From a virus, in the IMG/VR virus record IMGVR_UViG_3300017963_000417, positions 1 through 42,082 of that record: DNA of 42,082 nt. One strand, 5' to 3'. The notes beneath the pieces were generated by a model. The model worked only from the letters and a program-made list of their open reading frames with translations. It was not told where the DNA came from and searched no databases. Each line of letters begins with the position of its first letter. Position 1 is the stretch's first letter. The translations under genes were made by a program, and so were the position numbers. Shown piece after piece: positions 30,662-39,176 of this stretch.

Positions 30662-31666
30662 CTAGATGTCCTGGCCGACACCGAAGTGGCGGAACAGGCC
30701 GAACGGCGCCGTGGGCACCGCGTCGGAGTTGTCCAGCACCTTGAGGCGGAGCTGGAAGTTGGACCAGTCGGCGTCGTCCAACGAGAACGAGCCTTCCGGC
30801 TCCAGCTGGGCCTTGGCGAACGAGCGCATGAACTCGTTGCCGGTGTCCGAGACGCCGAAGAACAGCGCCTGCCCGATGACCTCGAGCTTCGTCGCCGGGT
30901 AGAAGAGCTTGTTGTCGCGCGTCTCGTAGTCATACGACACGCGGACGAAGTCGCCACTGGTGATGCCGCCGCCAGCGATCGCCTTGATGCCCTTGTACCC
31001 GCCGATGATGTCCACCTCGGAGTAGTCCGTGTCCTTCACGTAGGTGGTGACCCCGGTGATGTCCTTCACGACGATGCTCTCGCCGTTGTAGGAGTTCCCG
31101 AGGACCCGCACCTCCGTGTCGATCAGCTGGACCACTTCGTCCGTCACCTGCTGGATGGCGTACGCCGTCCAGGTCACGGTGGCGTCCGACGTGGTGGCGC
31201 CTTCGGTGGTGTTCCACGTCGGTTCCGATGCCCCCGACGTGCCGGCGACCGTGCACTTGTACACGTTGCCATCCGGAGTCGTGGGCTCCACGTAGTCGCC
31301 GACCACATACGCCGTGGTCGCCTGCCACGCCGAAGCCGATGCGGGCCTGCCGACGACAGAGGTGACCGCGTCACCTCGGAAGAACGACCGCAAGTTCTCG
31401 GTCGAGAGCTCGTCCAACGTGAAGACGATCTCCTCAGAGATCTCGGTGACGAGCGACCGGTCCTTGCGACGCGTCCCCGTCTTAGCAGAGAAGTGGTCCA
31501 GTTCCTCGATCGCCTGCTCCGAGGACGAGTCGACCACGTTCCCCATGTCCCTGAACCCCTCATAGGTGTTCGGGGTGACGGTGTCATCGACAAGGCGGTT
31601 GAACCAGAAGCGAGCCCCGCCGATCGTGTAGTTCGACGGCGAGCCGCCCTGATAGAATGCGCACAT
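30662..31666 (-). CDS. Major tail protein with an inserted repeat domain (334 aa)
   Basis: ATG 31666 follows AAGGAGG. The gene lies directly before the assembly chaperones, as tail-tube genes do. The body is strand-rich (GGARFWFNRL, EEIVFTLDEL, DFVRVSYDYET, LFFGVSDTGNEF, FQLRLKVLDNS). Residues about 111-168 form a separate domain (W-X-TTAYVVGDYV, then SEPTW and TVTWTAY) that recurs in the major capsid protein at 39177-40271. It looks like an exposed decoration domain, perhaps binding carbohydrate, on each tube subunit. Confidence 0.85.
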   Translation of the reverse strand: MCAFYQGGSPSNYTIGGARFWFNRLVDDTVTPNTYEGFRDMGNVVDSSSEQAIEELDHFSAKTGTRRKDRSLVTEISEEIVFTLDELSTENLRSFFRGDAVTSVVGRPASASAWQATTAYVVGDYVEPTTPDGNVYKCTVAGTSGASEPTWNTTEGATTSDATVTWTAYAIQQVTDEVVQLIDTEVRVLGNSYNGESIVVKDITGVTTYVKDTDYSEVDIIGGYKGIKAIAGGGITSGDFVRVSYDYETRDNKLFYPATKLEVIGQALFFGVSDTGNEFMRSFAKAQLEPEGSFSLDDADWSNFQLRLKVLDNSDAVPTAPFGLFRHFGVGQDI

Positions 31667-31683
31667 TCTAAAGCCTCCTTGTC

Positions 31684-32142
31684 TCAGCGCCTACGGCCGC
31701 GGCGACGGAATCGCCTGCGTACCTCCGGAGGCGCATTCTTCCAATGGAACGCCAACACCCTGGCACGTACGGGGCGGATGATCTTCCCGCCTTTGGTTCC
31801 TTCCTCGACCCACCGCGCGTACCGGGCTCCGAAACCCACAGTCCACACCAACGGCCGCACCCGACGAGCGCTGCCGCTTGCCCGCAGGTGTCCTGTGTCC
31901 GCCGGTGCCTTTCGCTGAGCAGCTGTCAGCGTTGTGTAGACCGCAATCCTGACGGCATCCTCAAGCCGACGCATAAGGACACTTCGTCGCAGGCTGCGTG
32001 AGGTGGCGATCACGTGCCGGACTTGCTGTGTCAGCACTCGCTTGCCGGTCTCGAAGGCCGGCATCAGGAACGGCTGCGCCGGGGTAGCTCCCCGGGTGAC
32101 GAACCTGAAGAATACGAGCGGTCCTCTGCGTCGTCTGGCCAT
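31684..32142 (-). CDS. HK97 gp10-like head-tail/tail completion protein (152 aa)
   Basis: The central part matches the gp10-like pattern: AQRKAPADTGHLRAS, then VGFGARYARWVEEGTKGG. Both ends are strongly basic (MARRRRG and RRRFRRRGRRR). It lies just before the major tail protein gene. Such proteins take part in joining or completing the tail at the neck. ATG 32142 overlaps the preceding TAA (TAATG). Confidence 0.8.
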   Translation of the reverse strand: MARRRRGPLVFFRFVTRGATPAQPFLMPAFETGKRVLTQQVRHVIATSRSLRRSVLMRRLEDAVRIAVYTTLTAAQRKAPADTGHLRASGSARRVRPLVWTVGFGARYARWVEEGTKGGKIIRPVRARVLAFHWKNAPPEVRRRFRRRGRRR

Positions 32143-32552
32143 TACGGTGCCTCGATCATGCGAACGTCAAACGTCGTCGCTGCTTGCCACCGATCGCCGT
32201 CTGTGGTTCCGACATCGGTGAACGTCACTTCGTCGAATCGATGGACCACAACCGGACTGCCGGCGTAGCTCAACGATCTTGCGGACAAGGCATCACGGAC
32301 CAGATCAAGGATGTCGTTCGCCAACACCTTGTTGTCCACACTGGCCGCGACCAACGCAAGTACCCCCTCTCCTCGTCTTGCCCGCTTGTCCACCCGGCCG
32401 GCCTGCCAGGTGTATGTGATCGTGTTGCCGGCGGCCGGCTGCGTCGGGTCCTCTGAAGGCCTGATGTTCGCAGCTGGCACAACAGCGGTGATGGCCGCCG
32501 TACCGTCCAGTACGTGCTTCAGGGCCTCGAACAACTTCGGATGCAGGCTCAT
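32142..32552 (-). CDS. Tail terminator-like protein (136 aa)
   Basis: Length, order and pattern fit the DUF3168/tail-terminator group: an N-terminal helix (HPKLFEALKHVLDG), strand-rich middle (NTITYTWQAGR, GVLALVAASVD), a helix (ANDILDLVRDALS) and a closing strand (AATTFDVRMIEAP). These form the ring that caps the tail tube and docks to the head. Neighbours are a head-closure-like and a gp10-like protein. Assignment rests on pattern and gene order. Confidence 0.65.
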   Translation of the reverse strand: MSLHPKLFEALKHVLDGTAAITAVVPAANIRPSEDPTQPAAGNTITYTWQAGRVDKRARRGEGVLALVAASVDNKVLANDILDLVRDALSARSLSYAGSPVVVHRFDEVTFTDVGTTDGDRWQAATTFDVRMIEAP

Positions 32553-32905
32553 TTCCTACCGTCCTTCTGCAGGACCACTTCGTTGTGGTCGTACTCTCCC
32601 TGGAGCCTGGCCTTCGGCTGTGTGGCCAGCACAACGAACTTGTCGGTCAGCCAGGGGAGCGCTACGTCGACCCGATCGTTGGGAGCGATCACCGTGTCCA
32701 GGGTGTAGAACATGGCGTCGTAGTTGTAGATCTGCCCTTCCTCACCGACCGCAATGGACCCACCACGGATCTGGAGTAGGCCATCAACGTCCCGGGTACT
32801 CACCGGCGAAGCGTAGTCGTACCTGCTGGCCCCGGTCGCTGGGTCGGTGGTGACGGTCGGTTTGATGACCGACACACGATGCGGCGTATGGCGTAGCGTC
32901 CCCAT
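32549..32905 (-). CDS. Head closure (stopper)-like protein (118 aa)
   Basis: The small beta-barrel pattern resembles head-closure proteins of the SPP1 gp16/HK97 gp7 kind: HRVSVIKPTVTTDPATG at the start, a long acidic loop, then DTVIAPNDRVDV and DKFVVLATQPKAR. It overlaps the terminator gene by four bases. It would seal the portal after packaging and provide the tail attachment site. Confidence comes mainly from gene order. Confidence 0.6.
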   Translation of the reverse strand: MGTLRHTPHRVSVIKPTVTTDPATGASRYDYASPVSTRDVDGLLQIRGGSIAVGEEGQIYNYDAMFYTLDTVIAPNDRVDVALPWLTDKFVVLATQPKARLQGEYDHNEVVLQKDGRK

Positions 32906-32915
32906 TGCTGGCTCC

Positions 32916-33437
32916 TCACCCGACGATCTTGTCGGCGTCGATCACTCGGTAGTTCGCATCGTCGTCGTCCAGCTTGACGTGGAACTTGCCCTCGAGTGCC
33001 TTGACGATCTCGCCGGTCCGGACTTCGCCCTTGTAGTCCACCACGACACTGGACCCGGGGCCCAACGGCGGCTCAGAGGCGATGCCGTCGTCCTCGTCTT
33101 CGTCGTCCTCGTCCTCGTCGTCGCCCAGCTCGGCTGCCTCCTTCGCCGCCTGCGCGGCCATCTCCGCCTTGACCTTCGCCTGGCGTTCCGCTTCGGCCTT
33201 GGCGGCCATGTCCGCCATTGCGCGTGCCTCAGCGTCCTTCTCGGCGTCCGTCTTGTCGTCACCCTTCGTGGGCTCTTCGGCGTCCATCTCCTCGATCTTG
33301 ACACCGGGGAACAGCGCCTCCAGGCGACGGAACATGAAGTGGTCCCGCGGCAGGTCCGTCTCTGCCACCGACGCTGTGAAGTCCAGCCCACAGGCGACGC
33401 CGGTGTAGTTCCTCTCCTTCAGTGTGACTCTGATCAC
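32916..33437 (-). CDS. Charged coiled-coil protein with barrel-like C-terminus (173 aa)
   Basis: Residues about 55-110 form a long Ala/Lys/Glu-rich helix. An unbroken acidic run (EDEDDEDEDD) follows. The last 50 residues begin SSVVVDYKGEVRTGEIV and end DADKIVG, a small barrel pattern very similar to the three repeats of the protein at 5548-6849. No family is recognised. It sits among head-tail and small membrane protein genes; it could be a virion component or an assembly factor. Confidence 0.65.
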   Translation of the reverse strand: MIRVTLKERNYTGVACGLDFTASVAETDLPRDHFMFRRLEALFPGVKIEEMDAEEPTKGDDKTDAEKDAEARAMADMAAKAEAERQAKVKAEMAAQAAKEAAELGDDEDEDDEDEDDGIASEPPLGPGSSVVVDYKGEVRTGEIVKALEGKFHVKLDDDDANYRVIDADKIVG

Positions 33438-33748
33438 GACTCACCTCGCTTTCCTTTGCATTCCGCACAACCGGTCTCCACCTTGCTCAGTCGCTCGTAG
33501 ATCTCTGGCAGGTTGTGCACGATCTTCTTATCTGTGTCGGCGATGTTGGCTTCCGTTCGAGCGATCCGTTCACGGCTGGCACCCATGTAGTCGTAGAAGA
33601 TCCTACGAAGATCCTCATGCTTCACACTCTGCCGGTTGAAGCGCGAAGCAATCTGATGGGTCAGCGCACCGGCGAGGGCAATGATGACGGTACAGAGGAT
33701 CGCCACCAGCTGCCAGCTCGCGCCGTCACCAACCATGTTGGCCAACAT
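33434..33748 (-). CDS. Small membrane protein with cytoplasmic-like tail (104 aa)
   Basis: One strongly hydrophobic segment (WQLVAILCTVIIALAGAL, residues about 12-29) is followed by an amphipathic helical region and a C-terminal CAEC pair. Its ATG is at 33748 and its end overlaps the next gene by four bases. It pairs with the membrane protein encoded just upstream (33750-34112). A lysis-related or membrane-associated function is possible, but nothing specific can be shown. Confidence 0.65.
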   Translation of the reverse strand: MLANMVGDGASWQLVAILCTVIIALAGALTHQIASRFNRQSVKHEDLRRIFYDYMGASRERIARTEANIADTDKKIVHNLPEIYERLSKVETGCAECKGKRGES

Positions 33749-33749
33749 C

Positions 33750-34112
33750 CTAGTTGTCTCCGTTCCTGAAGCGGCCTTTGACCAGCACGTAGTAGCACGC
33801 CAGTACGCCCAGCAGGAACGTGATGCTCGGGTACTCCTTCAGCACGTTGGCGTGTACCCAATCGATCACGTTGTACAGCTTCCCTCCCAGCTTCTCGTTG
33901 AAGTCCAGCGCAGCGACGAGAATGGAGATGCCCAACATGATCCACCACGCGGTCCGGTACCAGTGGGGCCTCACGATACGCCATGCGGCGCGGGTCCTTT
34001 CGGCGAACGGTGGCCGGTAGTTCTTGTCCGGATGGCCGAACTCCTTCTGGATCTTCCCCATCTGTTCCGTGAGGCCGTCTTCGCCGGTGCCTTGTAGCTG
34101 TGTGTCAGGCAT
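33750..34112 (-). CDS. Small protein with two membrane segments (120 aa)
   Basis: After a polar 45-residue start there are two hydrophobic helices (TAWWIMLGISILVAAL, about residues 53-68, and ITFLLGVLACYYVLV, about 97-111) joined by a short amphipathic loop, with a basic C-terminus. Two membrane passes in 120 residues fit class II holins, but the long N-terminus is unusual and no endolysin is adjacent. Its neighbour is another small membrane protein. Confidence 0.65.
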   Translation of the reverse strand: MPDTQLQGTGEDGLTEQMGKIQKEFGHPDKNYRPPFAERTRAAWRIVRPHWYRTAWWIMLGISILVAALDFNEKLGGKLYNVIDWVHANVLKEYPSITFLLGVLACYYVLVKGRFRNGDN

Positions 34113-34137
34113 CCCTCATTCTCCCTTCGCTCTGCGA

Positions 34138-34575
34138 CTACGCCTCGTCCACGAGTCGGGCGCGGACTTCCAGCTTGACCTGCGCCTTCTTCCCCGCCGG
34201 GACTGCCGCCGGAAGATTGATGACGATCTGAGACTCTCCCGTCGGCACCTCGACCACCTGAGTGATCGTGGTCCAGGACCCGGCATCGGAGTCGGTGGGA
34301 TTCTCCCACTTGTAGGACAACTGCCACTTGGCATTGCCGGTGCTGGTGCCAACCGGCTTCCAGTGAACATGCGGCTTGACATCGCTGCCCTGACGGTAGT
34401 CGTGGTCGAACTGCATCGTCCACTTGAGCTCTTGGTCCTGGTTGTCCGCAAACGCCCAGGCATCGTTCGTGGCGTCCCATGTAGGAGAAGAAGCGCCGGG
34501 CGTTGCCCTTCCCGGCTCACCCTTCAGGTCTGCCCAGCCCAGGAACCCGCCTTCGTCGTTGGTTCGCGTGGTCAT
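34138..34575 (-). CDS. Beta-rich putative virion protein (145 aa)
   Basis: The product has regular strands with alternating aromatics (KPHVHWKPV, KWQLSYKWEN, ESQIVINLPAAVPAG, AQVKLEVRARLVD), like a jelly-roll or immunoglobulin-like sandwich. The aromatic His-Trp and Tyr-Trp pairs suggest a sugar-binding or decoration role. It is encoded just downstream of the spike gene and may be a partner of it. I do not recognise a named family. Confidence 0.6.
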   Translation of the reverse strand: MTTRTNDEGGFLGWADLKGEPGRATPGASSPTWDATNDAWAFADNQDQELKWTMQFDHDYRQGSDVKPHVHWKPVGTSTGNAKWQLSYKWENPTDSDAGSWTTITQVVEVPTGESQIVINLPAAVPAGKKAQVKLEVRARLVDEA

Positions 34576-34584
34576 GGCGGTCTC

Positions 34585-37500
34585 CTATGCGACCTTGTTG
34601 CCCGACTCTGTACGGTTGGTGCCGTTGAACGACGCACCGCCGGTCGTGTTCCCGCGAAGATGGTTCACACCGAACAGGTTGTAGTCACAGTTGGAATCCT
34701 CGTCGATGCCGTACAGTGCACAGCTCTCGCAGCGGTTGCCGTTCACGGCGAACTCGGTCACGGTGTTCAGGTCGATCCCGTCTTCCGCAGCGTTCTGCAC
34801 GTAGTTGTTGCTCACGATACCGTTGTCACTGGTCGTGACGGTGATCCCACTGCCGGTCGGATCGACGATGTAGTTGCCGTCCACCGTGCAGTAGTCAGAA
34901 CTGTTGATGTTGACTCCGTCCTGTGTCGTACCGTTCACATCGACGATGTGGTTGCCGCGCACCGTCGAGCTGTTGGAGCCGGACAGGACGATGCCATGTC
35001 CACCGGTTGTCTGGATCCTGTTGTTGCATACCTGAGCGAATGCTGCCGAGATGACGGTGATCCCGGTCGTGTTGGTGTTGTAGATCCAGTTGTCGTTGAT
35101 CTGGTGATAGGAGTTGTTCACGTCGATCCCATCACCGCCTGTGCCGTTGATGTAGTTGCCGTTGATCTGCCAGAACTGACCGTTGGACTGGATGCCGTCG
35201 CTTCCGGCGCTCAGGACGTAGTTGTTCAGGCATTGACCACGCAGCGCACCGCTTCCTACATAGATCCCGATGGACACAGGGTCGTAGACCATGTTCCCAA
35301 TGACCTGCACGTAGTCACCCGTGCCCACGTCGATGCCGTTGGCACCGGCAGAGTAGACGTGGTTGCCCTCAACGGTGGCCGCGTTGCCGTCGACTTCGAT
35401 TCCCGACCCGGTGGGGTCATAGACCATATTGCCGACGATCAACGTCCGGTGCGACGTGCCGTCTGAGTAGATGGCCTCGTCGGCTGCACCGATGACCAAG
35501 TTGCCGATGACCGAGACATCCTCCGCATCGTTGACGTAGATCGAGTCACCGCCGACGCCGTCCAGCATGTTGCCCTCGACCAAGGTCCGATCCGAACCGC
35601 CCTCGACGTGGATGCCGTTCTGAGAGGAGCTTCCCGAAAGGAAGTTCATCACGATCTGGCATTCTGCACCACCACAGTCGATGAGGCTCTCGTCAGTCCC
35701 CGCATCACCGATGATGTAGTTAGCCCAGAGGTGATTGTTGTCCCCATCGATGTCGATCCCACGATTCTCGGCATTCAGGATGAAGTTGCACACCATCTGG
35801 CAACGGTCTGCAGTCGCGTCCGTGTCCAGCCCGATGTTGCCGCAGTCCTGCATGTAGTTCGCCTGGACCTGACACTCCACACCCTTGATGTAGATGCCGT
35901 AGTTGCTGGCTGCGTGGATCATATTGCCGATGAGCTGGCACTGTGATCCATCCACTTCGATGCCGTCGGAACCGGCAAGATGGATGATGTTGCCTTCCAT
36001 CGAGATGTTCTGCGCACTGCTTGCAACGTAGATGCCTTCGTTGCCGGTGTTGTAGATCACATTGGCCAAGACAGCCACGCAATCCCCGGTTCCTTCAACG
36101 GTGATTCCTCGGTCAGCCGGACTGATGATGACGTTGCTGGCAATCGAAGCATAGTCGAGATCGTTCGCCCAGATGCCGTGGTCGCCAGCGTCTGTGATCA
36201 GGTTGCCCACGCACGAACAGCGGTCAGACCCTGACAGGTCGATACATGCCGCGGTGGCTGCGGCATCCTGTGCGAGTGAGTTCCCTTGGATGGTGCAGTC
36301 AGTACTCTCGCACCGCACTGCGGCCATTGCTCCGGTACCCGCTGCGCCTGCACCTTGAACGAGGTTCCCGTTGATTGCAGTGAACGGCCGGTTCGATAGA
36401 ATGCCGGCGTTCTGGCACCCATCGACCACGTTGCCTTGCACCACACAATGGTCGCCGCTGTCCTCGACAGCGATTCCGTTCGCTCCTGCGCCAACGATCA
36501 TGTTGCCTTGGACCGTGCAGTCGTACCCGCGGATGGACAGACCATCGTCCGACGCTTGGTTGTAACACACGTTCCCTTGGACCGTGACGTTGTTGACGGG
36601 GCTGGCTGAGTCACCAACTTCGATGGCCTTGCCCGAGCCGCCAACGATGAGGTTGCCCTGTACGTTGCCACGGTCGCCGTCCATGTTGATGGCGTCACCG
36701 GCAGCATCGTACACAACGTTCCCACAGATGGTGACGTCCGTGGCGCTCTCCACGTCAACACCGGCACCGCCCGGATCGTTGATGACGTTGCCGAGTACAC
36801 TGATCCTCGAGATGGCGGCTGCGCCAGCAGTGATCGAGATCCCCGCTGAACCGGCATCCACATAGTTGCCGCCGATCACACTGTCCGAACCACCGTTGGC
36901 ACCGGCGAGAAGGATGCCTTCGCTGCCCGCGGTGATGTGGTTGTGTGAGACGTTGGTGCCATCACCATCGACAGTGATGCCGTCACCGCCAGCAGAGACG
37001 ATGTTGCCGTCAATCACATGGCCAACACCGGACACCGTGATGCCGACGAGATTGTCAGAGATGACGATGTTCCCAGTGATCGTTGCGGTGTTGGTCGTGT
37101 CATTGCTCGACTGGATGCCGTTGCCGTTCGTCGAGTGGAGATAGTTGCCGGTGATGACCCAGCCCACACCATTGGATCGCATGTGGATGCCGATGTTGGC
37201 ATTGATGACACTGTTTCCGGTGATGGAGCACTGGTCCGTGTTGTCCAGATCCATCGCCTGACCGGTCACGTTGAAAACGTTGCCGACGATCTTCAGGTGA
37301 GTGCAGCCGTTGAAGTTGCACCCCACGCCGTCTCCACCGCCATCGAGCGTGTTGCCGTCGATCACCAACCGGTTGCTGCCGTGCACTTCGATGCAGTGGC
37401 TGGTGTGACCTTCCAGAGCGTTGCCCTGGATGACCGAATCGTCGGCATCGATCAAGATCGCAGTGTCGGTGGCATCGCGAAGTACGTTGCCTTCGATCAA

Positions 37501-38790
37501 GATCCGCACACCCTCATCGATGTTGATGGAACCACCGCTGAGGATGTTGTCGGCGATCAAGCAGTCCAATGCGCTACCGCCGGTGCCGGGGTTGATGTCG
37601 ATGAGTGCGCCAGCCTCCGACGCAGCCTTGACGATTCGACAGTCCCTGATGACGATCCCCGAGATGTCCTGCGAACTGCCGCTGGTGATCTCCACGAACT
37701 TGCTGGAGCGGAAGTCCGTCTCGCTGATGATCCGTTCGATTGTCCAGCCAACACGTGGCGCTGCCGTAGCCGTGAGCCACGGGTTCGTCCACGTCGAGGG
37801 AAACCGCCTGTCATGGATGTCATGGATGTGGACGTAATCCGCGGTGAACGGACACGCAATGACAGACTGGTTGCTCGCACACTGAATGCTGAAGTTCCCC
37901 AGCTCCGCGTAGTGGGCAGTGCTTCCGATCTGGAATGCGATAGCCGACGGTAGTACGAGTACCGTAGCGTAGCCACAACCAACCAACCGCATCCCCGCCT
38001 TCAACGTGATAGGACCGCTGAGCGTATGTGTGCCTGGTGCCGCAATGAAGCAGTCATTCGCTGACCCAGCGTTGACGATTGCAGCAAGGTCCTCGCTCGG
38101 ATAGACGACGCGAGCGCCAGCCGGATACAGCGATGCGGTTGCGCCCGCACCGTCAGACACGGGCACCGTGCCAACGGCTGCCGCCGTAGCGAGATTCTCC
38201 AACTGAACTTCGTCGGAGCCACCATCCTCGTGGCTCGATGCGTGAGCGAGCGGCGCACGTGCGTCGGAGAGTCGCGAGTCGTTCCCGGCACATGCTTGCT
38301 GGGCACCCGTACCCAGCGTTCGCAGTGAACCGGTTCCTACCGCAGCGTCGATCGCCATTGCGTCTGCGCCACCCGCATCGTGTGTGGTTGCGTGAGTCTT
38401 CGGAGGCTGCGGGTCTGCCAGCTCACCGCTGAGACCCGCGACGTCGATCTCGTCTGTCCCACCGTTCTCGTGTGTCGTGGCGTGGGGACCGAAGCTCTCC
38501 ATCACCCAGGCGGAGCCATTGTACGAATAGTACTCCGTCTCGGCGTTCACGTACGCGGTGAGACCGATGATCGCCGTGGTGAAGTCCCAGCCACCGCCGT
38601 TCCACTCAGCGATGTTGTTCTCCTGGCCAACCCAGGCGCCTGTGGCTACCGCAGCCACGATGTAGCGGTCACCCACACCCGGTGAACCGGGCGGGGTGGT
38701 GGTTGTCTTGTTGATGACCGGATCCACCCAGTGGGCGTCTCCGGAGTCCGCTCCCCTCTTGACCGGCGTAGGGAATCCTGAACGAGTCAT
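34585..38790 (-). CDS. Giant parallel beta-helix spike protein (1,401 aa)
   Basis: The N-terminal 95 residues resemble the DUF2793-type start of spike proteins (PGSPGVGDRYIVAAVATGAW). Three copies of H-X-T/S-X-H-X-X-G-G-X-D follow near residues 103, 133 and 184 (HATTHENGGTDEI, HATTHDAGGADAM, HASSHEDGGSDEV), a motif known from tail fibres. From about residue 240 to the end, dozens of 20-24-residue units of the type V-X-GN-X-I-X-X-A-X-X-X-GI form a right-handed beta-helix like pectate lyases and tailspikes. It presumably binds or degrades a host polysaccharide. It lies between capsid and head-tail genes, not next to the tail tip. Codon pattern and GC look like neighbours. Confidence 0.85.
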   Translation of the reverse strand: MTRSGFPTPVKRGADSGDAHWVDPVINKTTTTPPGSPGVGDRYIVAAVATGAWVGQENNIAEWNGGGWDFTTAIIGLTAYVNAETEYYSYNGSAWVMESFGPHATTHENGGTDEIDVAGLSGELADPQPPKTHATTHDAGGADAMAIDAAVGTGSLRTLGTGAQQACAGNDSRLSDARAPLAHASSHEDGGSDEVQLENLATAAAVGTVPVSDGAGATASLYPAGARVVYPSEDLAAIVNAGSANDCFIAAPGTHTLSGPITLKAGMRLVGCGYATVLVLPSAIAFQIGSTAHYAELGNFSIQCASNQSVIACPFTADYVHIHDIHDRRFPSTWTNPWLTATAAPRVGWTIERIISETDFRSSKFVEITSGSSQDISGIVIRDCRIVKAASEAGALIDINPGTGGSALDCLIADNILSGGSINIDEGVRILIEGNVLRDATDTAILIDADDSVIQGNALEGHTSHCIEVHGSNRLVIDGNTLDGGGDGVGCNFNGCTHLKIVGNVFNVTGQAMDLDNTDQCSITGNSVINANIGIHMRSNGVGWVITGNYLHSTNGNGIQSSNDTTNTATITGNIVISDNLVGITVSGVGHVIDGNIVSAGGDGITVDGDGTNVSHNHITAGSEGILLAGANGGSDSVIGGNYVDAGSAGISITAGAAAISRISVLGNVINDPGGAGVDVESATDVTICGNVVYDAAGDAINMDGDRGNVQGNLIVGGSGKAIEVGDSASPVNNVTVQGNVCYNQASDDGLSIRGYDCTVQGNMIVGAGANGIAVEDSGDHCVVQGNVVDGCQNAGILSNRPFTAINGNLVQGAGAAGTGAMAAVRCESTDCTIQGNSLAQDAAATAACIDLSGSDRCSCVGNLITDAGDHGIWANDLDYASIASNVIISPADRGITVEGTGDCVAVLANVIYNTGNEGIYVASSAQNISMEGNIIHLAGSDGIEVDGSQCQLIGNMIHAASNYGIYIKGVECQVQANYMQDCGNIGLDTDATADRCQMVCNFILNAENRGIDIDGDNNHLWANYIIGDAGTDESLIDCGGAECQIVMNFLSGSSSQNGIHVEGGSDRTLVEGNMLDGVGGDSIYVNDAEDVSVIGNLVIGAADEAIYSDGTSHRTLIVGNMVYDPTGSGIEVDGNAATVEGNHVYSAGANGIDVGTGDYVQVIGNMVYDPVSIGIYVGSGALRGQCLNNYVLSAGSDGIQSNGQFWQINGNYINGTGGDGIDVNNSYHQINDNWIYNTNTTGITVISAAFAQVCNNRIQTTGGHGIVLSGSNSSTVRGNHIVDVNGTTQDGVNINSSDYCTVDGNYIVDPTGSGITVTTSDNGIVSNNYVQNAAEDGIDLNTVTEFAVNGNRCESCALYGIDEDSNCDYNLFGVNHLRGNTTGGASFNGTNRTESGNKVA

Positions 38791-38799
38791 AGCTGCCCC

Positions 38800-39096
38800 C
38801 TATCCGGCCTTCGGCGTGTACCACAGCTTCGTGGCACCGCTCGCGAGGCACTGGTGCCGGATCTTCACACCCTCTGCCGGGACAGGCACCGTGTCCCCAG
38901 AGTCCAGCTCGATTTCTCCGTCGTGCTGCAAACCGTCCCGATGCAGCGCACCGGAACCCTCCATCGACAAGTAGACCTTCTGCGATCCAATGTTGGTGAG
39001 AGCGCCGCCGACGCCTTCGACGGTCAGTGTATGCACCGTGTCGTCGCACTCTACCGTGGCCCACTTGGAGTTGACTGTAAGGTCGCCAGCGGCCAT
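38800..39096 (-). CDS. Small beta-rich protein, possible capsid decoration (98 aa)
   Basis: ATG 39096 has GAGGAG upstream. The 98 residues are nearly all strand-forming (LTVNSKWATVECDDTVHTLTV, then KVYLSMEGSGA and KLWYTPKAG), with no membrane segment. The gene follows the major capsid protein, where many phages encode a cement or decoration protein. It also precedes the spike gene, so an attachment role is equally possible. Family is not recognised. Confidence 0.55.
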   Translation of the reverse strand: MAAGDLTVNSKWATVECDDTVHTLTVEGVGGALTNIGSQKVYLSMEGSGALHRDGLQHDGEIELDSGDTVPVPAEGVKIRHQCLASGATKLWYTPKAG

Positions 39097-39124
39097 GATT
39101 CAGCTCCTCTCCGATTACGGCGTA

Positions 39125-39157
39125 GGGGCGTCCGGCACCGAAGTACGCGGACGCCCC
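39125..39157 (-). terminator. Perfect 10-bp hairpin downstream of the capsid gene
   Basis: GGGGCGTCCG (39125-39134) and CGGACGCCCC (39148-39157) pair fully around a 13-base loop in the 80-base gap after the capsid gene. There is no T-run, so it may be an mRNA stabiliser or an incomplete terminator that lowers expression of downstream genes relative to capsid. Confidence 0.55.
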
Positions 39158-39176
39158 CTCATTCCGTGGACTCAGG

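Noticed and set aside
34585-38790. Repeated short sequence units resembling a CRISPR or tandem-repeat array
   Set aside because: The repeats are degenerate at DNA level, in frame, and explained by beta-helix coils of one protein.
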